Shown one piece after another: positions 60,666 to 64,000 of a stretch of 64,000 nucleotides of DNA. Source of the DNA: Bradyrhizobium sp. Gha (GTDB taxonomy: Bacteria; Pseudomonadota; Alphaproteobacteria; Rhizobiales; Xanthobacteraceae); contig NZ_FOQM01000001.1 of the NCBI RefSeq assembly GCF_900113735.1, positions 310,001 through 374,000 on the forward strand, given 5' to 3'. Each line of letters begins with the position of its first letter. Position 1 is the stretch's first letter. A program made the translations under genes and the position numbers. The notes beneath the pieces were generated by a model. The model saw only the letters and a program-made list of their open reading frames with translations. It had not been told where the DNA came from and searched no databases.

Positions 60666-61550
60666 TTGGCGACGGCGACAGCCCAGTTCTTTCTCGGTGT
60701 GGACGGCGGCGGGACGCGCTGCCGCGCGAGACTGCGGGATTCGTCGGGCCGCGAGCTCGGGCACGGCCTCGGGCCGGCTTCGAACATCTATCTCGATTTC
60801 GACGAGGCCATGCGGGTCGTCCGCGAAACGATGGACTGTGCAATTGCTGCCGGCGCGCCAAGGCACGAGATCGCAGTCGGGCTCAGCCTTGCCGGGCTTT
60901 CGGATGACAAGGAAGCAGAGCGCGTCTCCGCCGCCCTGCCCGGCTTTGCGCGCATCGTCGCGGTCAATGATGCGGTCGCCGCCTGCGTCGGCGCCAATGG
61001 CCTCGGCGACGGCGGCCTGATCATCGCGGGCACCGGCTCGGCGGGCATCGCGCGCGTCGGAGCTCGAACGGCCATCATCGGCGGCCGCGGTTTCTGGCTC
61101 GGCGACGACGGATCTGCCGCGCGGCTCGGCGAGTCGGCGCTACGCGCGACGCTGCGGGCGATCGATGGCCTCGAGCCGATGAGCGGGCTTGCGCAGGCGC
61201 TCGGGCGCCATTTCGATGACGATCCATTGCGGATGAGCCGCTGGGCAGCGGACGCGAGGCCCAGAGACTACGGCGCCTTCGCGCCCCAGATCCTGGACGT
61301 CGCCAGGTCAGGGGATATGCGCGCGCGTGAAATCGTCGACGAAGCAGCCAGCGCGATTGCAGCGCTCGCCAACGCGCTGAGCGCACTCGGCGCCGAGCGC
61401 ATCGCGCTCGCCGGCGGCTTCGGCGAGCCCTTGCGCCCCTTTTTGCCGCCTGATGTGGCCAAGCGCCTCGCTCCGCCGCGGCGCGACGCGGTCGACGGCG
61501 CGATCCTGCTCGCCGGCGGAACGCTCGTGGAGGACGCGGCATGTCCCTGA
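60666..61550 (+). CDS. BadF/BadG-type ATPase, N-acetylglucosamine kinase-like
   Basis: A 294-residue sugar kinase of the ASKHA BadF/BadG/BcrA group. Features are FLGVDGGGTRCRARL (phosphate 1), SLAGLSDDK, VNDAVAACVGAN, GLIIAGTGSAGIARVG (phosphate 2) and DDGSAARLGESALRATL. The group includes GlcNAc and MurNAc kinases. The TTG start at 60666 is firm: AGGAGG lies 4 bases upstream. It phosphorylates the imported amino sugar at C6 for the MurQ, NagA and deaminase-type genes. It overlaps the regulator gene by ten bases. Confidence 0.88.
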   Translation: MATATAQFFLGVDGGGTRCRARLRDSSGRELGHGLGPASNIYLDFDEAMRVVRETMDCAIAAGAPRHEIAVGLSLAGLSDDKEAERVSAALPGFARIVAVNDAVAACVGANGLGDGGLIIAGTGSAGIARVGARTAIIGGRGFWLGDDGSAARLGESALRATLRAIDGLEPMSGLAQALGRHFDDDPLRMSRWAADARPRDYGAFAPQILDVARSGDMRAREIVDEAASAIAALANALSALGAERIALAGGFGEPLRPFLPPDVAKRLAPPRRDAVDGAILLAGGTLVEDAACP

Positions 61551-62296
61551 CGGTCGAAACCGCGCCGGGCCAGAAACTCTATCGTGCCGTGGTCGACGCG
61601 CTTCGGCGCGAGATCGAGACCGGGCGCTTCGCGGAGACGCAATTGCTTCCGGCCGAACGCATCTTGTGCGATCTGCTCGACGTGTCGCGAACCACGCTGC
61701 GCAAGGCGATTGCCGATCTGATTGCCGAGGGCGTGCTGTTTCACCGCCATGGCGCCGGCACTTTCATCCATCGCGCGACCCCGCGCGTCGAGCAGCCCTC
61801 GTCGCGCCTGACGAGCTTCACGGAAGACATGCGGCTGCGCGGATTGGAGGCGAGTTCGCGCGAGCTCGAGCGCGGGGTGTTCCTGCCGACGCCGGAAGAG
61901 GCCATGATGCTTGGCGTGCGGCCGAACGAACGCGTGTTCCGGCTCGGGCGCCTGCGCCTGGCCGACGGTTCGCCGATGGCGATCGAACGCGCCGCCGTGC
62001 CGATACGCTTTCTTCCCGAACAGAACTCCGTCGGCGGCTCGCTTTACGAGGCGCTCTCCGCGCGTGGCTTCAGGCCCGCACGGGGCCTGCAGCGATTGCG
62101 GGCGACCCTCGTTGATCAAGCGGATGCGGAATTGCTCGGAGTCGCACCGGACAGCCCGGCGCTCTATATCCAGCGCATCGCCTATCTCGCCGACGGATCC
62201 TGCGTCGAATTCACGAAATCCTGGTACCGCGCCGACGCCTACGACTTCGTCTCCGAGCTCACGCTGTCGCCGCCGGCCCGAAAGGCGCACCGATGA
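61541..62296 (+). CDS. GntR-family (HutC/UTRA) transcriptional regulator
   Basis: A 251-residue GntR regulator. The winged helix is LYRAVVDALRREIETGRF, then LLPAERILCDLLDVSRTTLR and EGVLFHRHGAGTFI. The UTRA effector domain follows (LTSFTEDMRLRGLEAS, MAIERAAVPIRFLPEQ, FTKSWYRADAYDFV). It probably senses a GlcNAc- or GlcN-6-phosphate and represses the two divergent operons; the operator-like repeats are at 60578-60632. It is coupled to the SIS deaminase gene by ATGA. Confidence 0.92.
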   Translation: MSLTVETAPGQKLYRAVVDALRREIETGRFAETQLLPAERILCDLLDVSRTTLRKAIADLIAEGVLFHRHGAGTFIHRATPRVEQPSSRLTSFTEDMRLRGLEASSRELERGVFLPTPEEAMMLGVRPNERVFRLGRLRLADGSPMAIERAAVPIRFLPEQNSVGGSLYEALSARGFRPARGLQRLRATLVDQADAELLGVAPDSPALYIQRIAYLADGSCVEFTKSWYRADAYDFVSELTLSPPARKAHR

Positions 62297-63318
62297 CGAC
62301 GCACATGCTTCAGGAGATCGGCGAGGCAGGCGATGCCGTCGCGCGCCAGCTGGGCCAGAATGCCGAGCGGCTCGCTGAGCTCGGAACGCGTCTGCGCGCC
62401 CTCGATCCGCCCGTGGTCGCGACCATCGGCCGCGGCTCGTCGGACTGCTGCGCGCTCTACCTGAAATACCTCGTCGAGATTGTTTCGGGGGTGCCCTGTG
62501 CCTCCATAGGCCCCTCCATCGCGACGCTTTATCGCACGCCCATGCGGCTCGAAGGCGGCGTTTCCGTCGCGATCTCGCAATCGGGACGCAGCCCGGACAT
62601 CATCGAAATGCAGCGCGCCGCGCGAGGCGGCGGTGCGCTGGCGGTCGCACTGGTCAACGACGCGGCCTCACCGCTGGCGCAAGGGGCCGAAGTGCTGCTG
62701 CCATTGTGCGCCGGCACGGAACGTTCGGTCGCCGCGACCAAATCGATGGTGGCGGGCCTCGCCGCGGGCGCGAGCCTGGTCGCGGCCTGGCGCGAGGATC
62801 GGCAGCTCACAGACGCCCTCACCGGCCTGCCGGATGTGCTGCGCGGACAAGCGGCGCCGCCGCCCGCGGCGATGCTGGAACAACTCGCGAATGCTCGCAG
62901 CGCTTTCGTGCTGGGCCGCGGCGCCACGCTCGCGATCGCCGCGGAGGCGGCGCTGAAGCTCAAGGAAACCTGCGCGATTCACGCCGAGGCCTACTCCGCC
63001 GCCGAGGTGCTGCATGGCCCGGCTGAACTCGTGGCCCCAGGCTTTCCCGTCATCGCCTTCGTGCCGTCCGACGCGGCGCGCGAAGGCATGCTGCCGACGC
63101 TCACGGCTCTGGCCGATGCGGGCGCGACGGTGATCGCAATCGAGGCGGGCGGCGGTGACGAGGCGCATCGCCTCGCCACCGCGAAGGTCGAGGCGACCCT
63201 GCTGGAGCCGATCGTCATGATCCACCGCTTCTACCACCTTGCCGAGGCGCTTGCGCTTCGGCTCGGTCGCGATCCTGACCGCCCGCGCAACCTGCGCAAG
63301 GTGACGGAGACCGTTTGA
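62293..63318 (+). CDS. double-SIS sugar isomerase/deaminase (NagB-II/GlmS C-terminal type)
   Basis: A 341-residue protein with two SIS domains, like the isomerase half of GlmS without a glutaminase domain. Motifs: GRGSSDCCALYLKYLVE, SQSGRSPDIIEMQ, TKSMVAGLAAGA and LKLKETCAIHAEAYSAAEVLHG. The CAIHAEAYSAAEVLHGP stretch is the catalytic His/Lys region. It most likely deaminates glucosamine-6-phosphate to fructose-6-phosphate (NagB-II activity). Coupled to NagA by a one-base TGATG overlap and to the regulator by ATGA. Confidence 0.88.
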   Translation: MTTHMLQEIGEAGDAVARQLGQNAERLAELGTRLRALDPPVVATIGRGSSDCCALYLKYLVEIVSGVPCASIGPSIATLYRTPMRLEGGVSVAISQSGRSPDIIEMQRAARGGGALAVALVNDAASPLAQGAEVLLPLCAGTERSVAATKSMVAGLAAGASLVAAWREDRQLTDALTGLPDVLRGQAAPPPAAMLEQLANARSAFVLGRGATLAIAAEAALKLKETCAIHAEAYSAAEVLHGPAELVAPGFPVIAFVPSDAAREGMLPTLTALADAGATVIAIEAGGGDEAHRLATAKVEATLLEPIVMIHRFYHLAEALALRLGRDPDRPRNLRKVTETV

Positions 63319-64000
63319 TGATCGTTCTGTCCGGCGCGCGAATTTTCGACGGCGAACGCTTTCTCGATGACCATGCGGTTGTCATCGAAGGCGAGCGTAT
63401 CGCCGCAATCATCCCTTACTCCGAGAGGCCTGACGGTGCCGTGCGCGATCTCGGCGGCGGCCTGCTTGCGCCTGGCTATATCGACGTCCAGGTCAATGGT
63501 GGCGGCGGGGTCCTGTTCAACGAGGATCCGACGCCGGAAGGCATCGCGCGCATCGCCGCCGCACATCGCAAGTACGGGACCGTCGGGCTGTTGCCGACGC
63601 TGGTCACCGATGCGCCGCAAGTGATGGCGTCGGCGATTGCCGCAACGCGCGAGGCGCGGCGTCTGACCCGGGCAACCCTCGGCATCCATCTGGAAGGGCC
63701 GTTCCTCGACCCGCGCCGCAAGGGTGCGCACGAGCTGAAATACATCCGCAGCCTCCAGGCCAGCGACCTCACGACGATCGCCAACGCGAATTGCGGCGCG
63801 GTCATGCTGACGCTCGCGCCCAATCGGGTCAGCGCGGAGAGCATCGCCGAACTCGCCCGGCACGGCGTGCTCGTCTCGCTCGGCCATTCGGGAGCGAGCT
63901 ACGAGGAGGCGCGCGCCGCCGTCGGCGCGGGCGCGCGCGCGTTCACCCATCTGTTCAATGCGATGAGCGCGCCGGTCGGACGCGAGCCGGGTATGGTCGG
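63318..64000 (+). CDS. nagA: N-acetylglucosamine-6-phosphate deacetylase, 5' part (runs off right edge)
   Basis: The first 227 residues of a NagA amidohydrolase. Metal-site features visible are GYIDVQVNGGGGVLFNE, HLEGPFLDPRRKGAHE with the catalytic Glu, LGHSGASYEEARAA and THLFNAMSAP. It removes acetate from GlcNAc-6-P, supplying GlcN-6-P to the SIS deaminase encoded just before. The last third, including the catalytic Asp, lies beyond the window. Confidence 0.95.
   Translation, partial: MIVLSGARIFDGERFLDDHAVVIEGERIAAIIPYSERPDGAVRDLGGGLLAPGYIDVQVNGGGGVLFNEDPTPEGIARIAAAHRKYGTVGLLPTLVTDAPQVMASAIAATREARRLTRATLGIHLEGPFLDPRRKGAHELKYIRSLQASDLTTIANANCGAVMLTLAPNRVSAESIAELARHGVLVSLGHSGASYEEARAAVGAGARAFTHLFNAMSAPVGREPGMV

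Noticed and set aside
1..64000. CRISPR arrays, IS elements, prophage, integrase or tRNA-linked island borders.
   Set aside because: No regularly spaced repeats, transposase motifs, terminal inverted repeats or tRNA-like cloverleaves were noticed on reading; base composition looks even throughout. This was not a computed scan.

Overview
The window looks like chromosome from a high-GC alphaproteobacterium of the Rhizobiales, most likely Bradyrhizobium or a close relative. This rests on protein resemblance only: DUF992, DUF6894, HdeD, DUF336 and small rhizobial proteins, a caa3-type oxidase, PQQ dehydrogenases, and sigma-EcfG-like promoters of the form GGAAC-N16/17-CGTT. No rRNA, tRNA, CRISPR array, IS element or integrase was seen.

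Layout. (1) 0-5.2 kb, minus strand: the 5' end of one NarL-type response regulator, a complete second one, a PAS/HisKA_3 histidine kinase, arginine deiminase and an ArcD-like antiporter. (2) 5.5-19.4 kb: stress and envelope genes, including DUF1269, a Bax-inhibitor-1 protein, a second ArcD-like permease, an AI-2E family permease, DUF992, HdeD, a Gly/Pro/Trp-rich Tat protein, two short-chain dehydrogenases, a zinc alcohol dehydrogenase, a DUF305 protein, a metallophosphoesterase, several very small membrane proteins and a decayed DUF892 gene. (3) 19.4-24.8 kb: DUF421, then a caa3-type oxidase operon (coxB fused to cytochrome c, coxA, subunit III, small membrane protein, CtaG-like factor). (4) 24.9-31.9 kb: periplasmic oxidation genes, namely a DUF336 protein, a PQQ alcohol dehydrogenase with lanthanide-type residues, its XoxJ-like binding protein, two c cytochromes and a membrane glucose dehydrogenase. 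(5) 31.9-37.3 kb: a CDF transporter with an apparent N-terminal frameshift, a GH13 glucosidase, a Crp/Fnr regulator and a GT9-like glycosyltransferase. (6) 37.6-53.3 kb: a large, translationally coupled glycan operon. (7) 53.3-64 kb: an NRAMP-like transporter and an amino-sugar locus (ABC transporter, MurQ-like etherase, GlcNAc-type kinase, GntR regulator, SIS deaminase, NagA running off the right edge).

How the genes work together. The PQQ enzymes should feed electrons through the c cytochromes to the caa3 oxidase encoded next to them. The amino-sugar locus has import, phosphorylation, lactyl-ether cleavage, deacetylation and deamination, with a GntR regulator and repeated sites between its divergent arms. 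The glycan operon combines inositol-phosphate synthase, a sugar-phosphate nucleotidyltransferase, phosphopentomutase, three sugar-nucleotide epimerase/decarboxylase-type enzymes, a methyltransferase, a B12/radical SAM enzyme, a hydrolase-like protein and five glycosyltransferases. It probably makes a modified oligosaccharide or glycoconjugate of unknown structure. A perfect EcfG-type promoter precedes it and a near-identical upstream element precedes its second half, so it is probably stress-induced. It is the best candidate here for a poorly described system.
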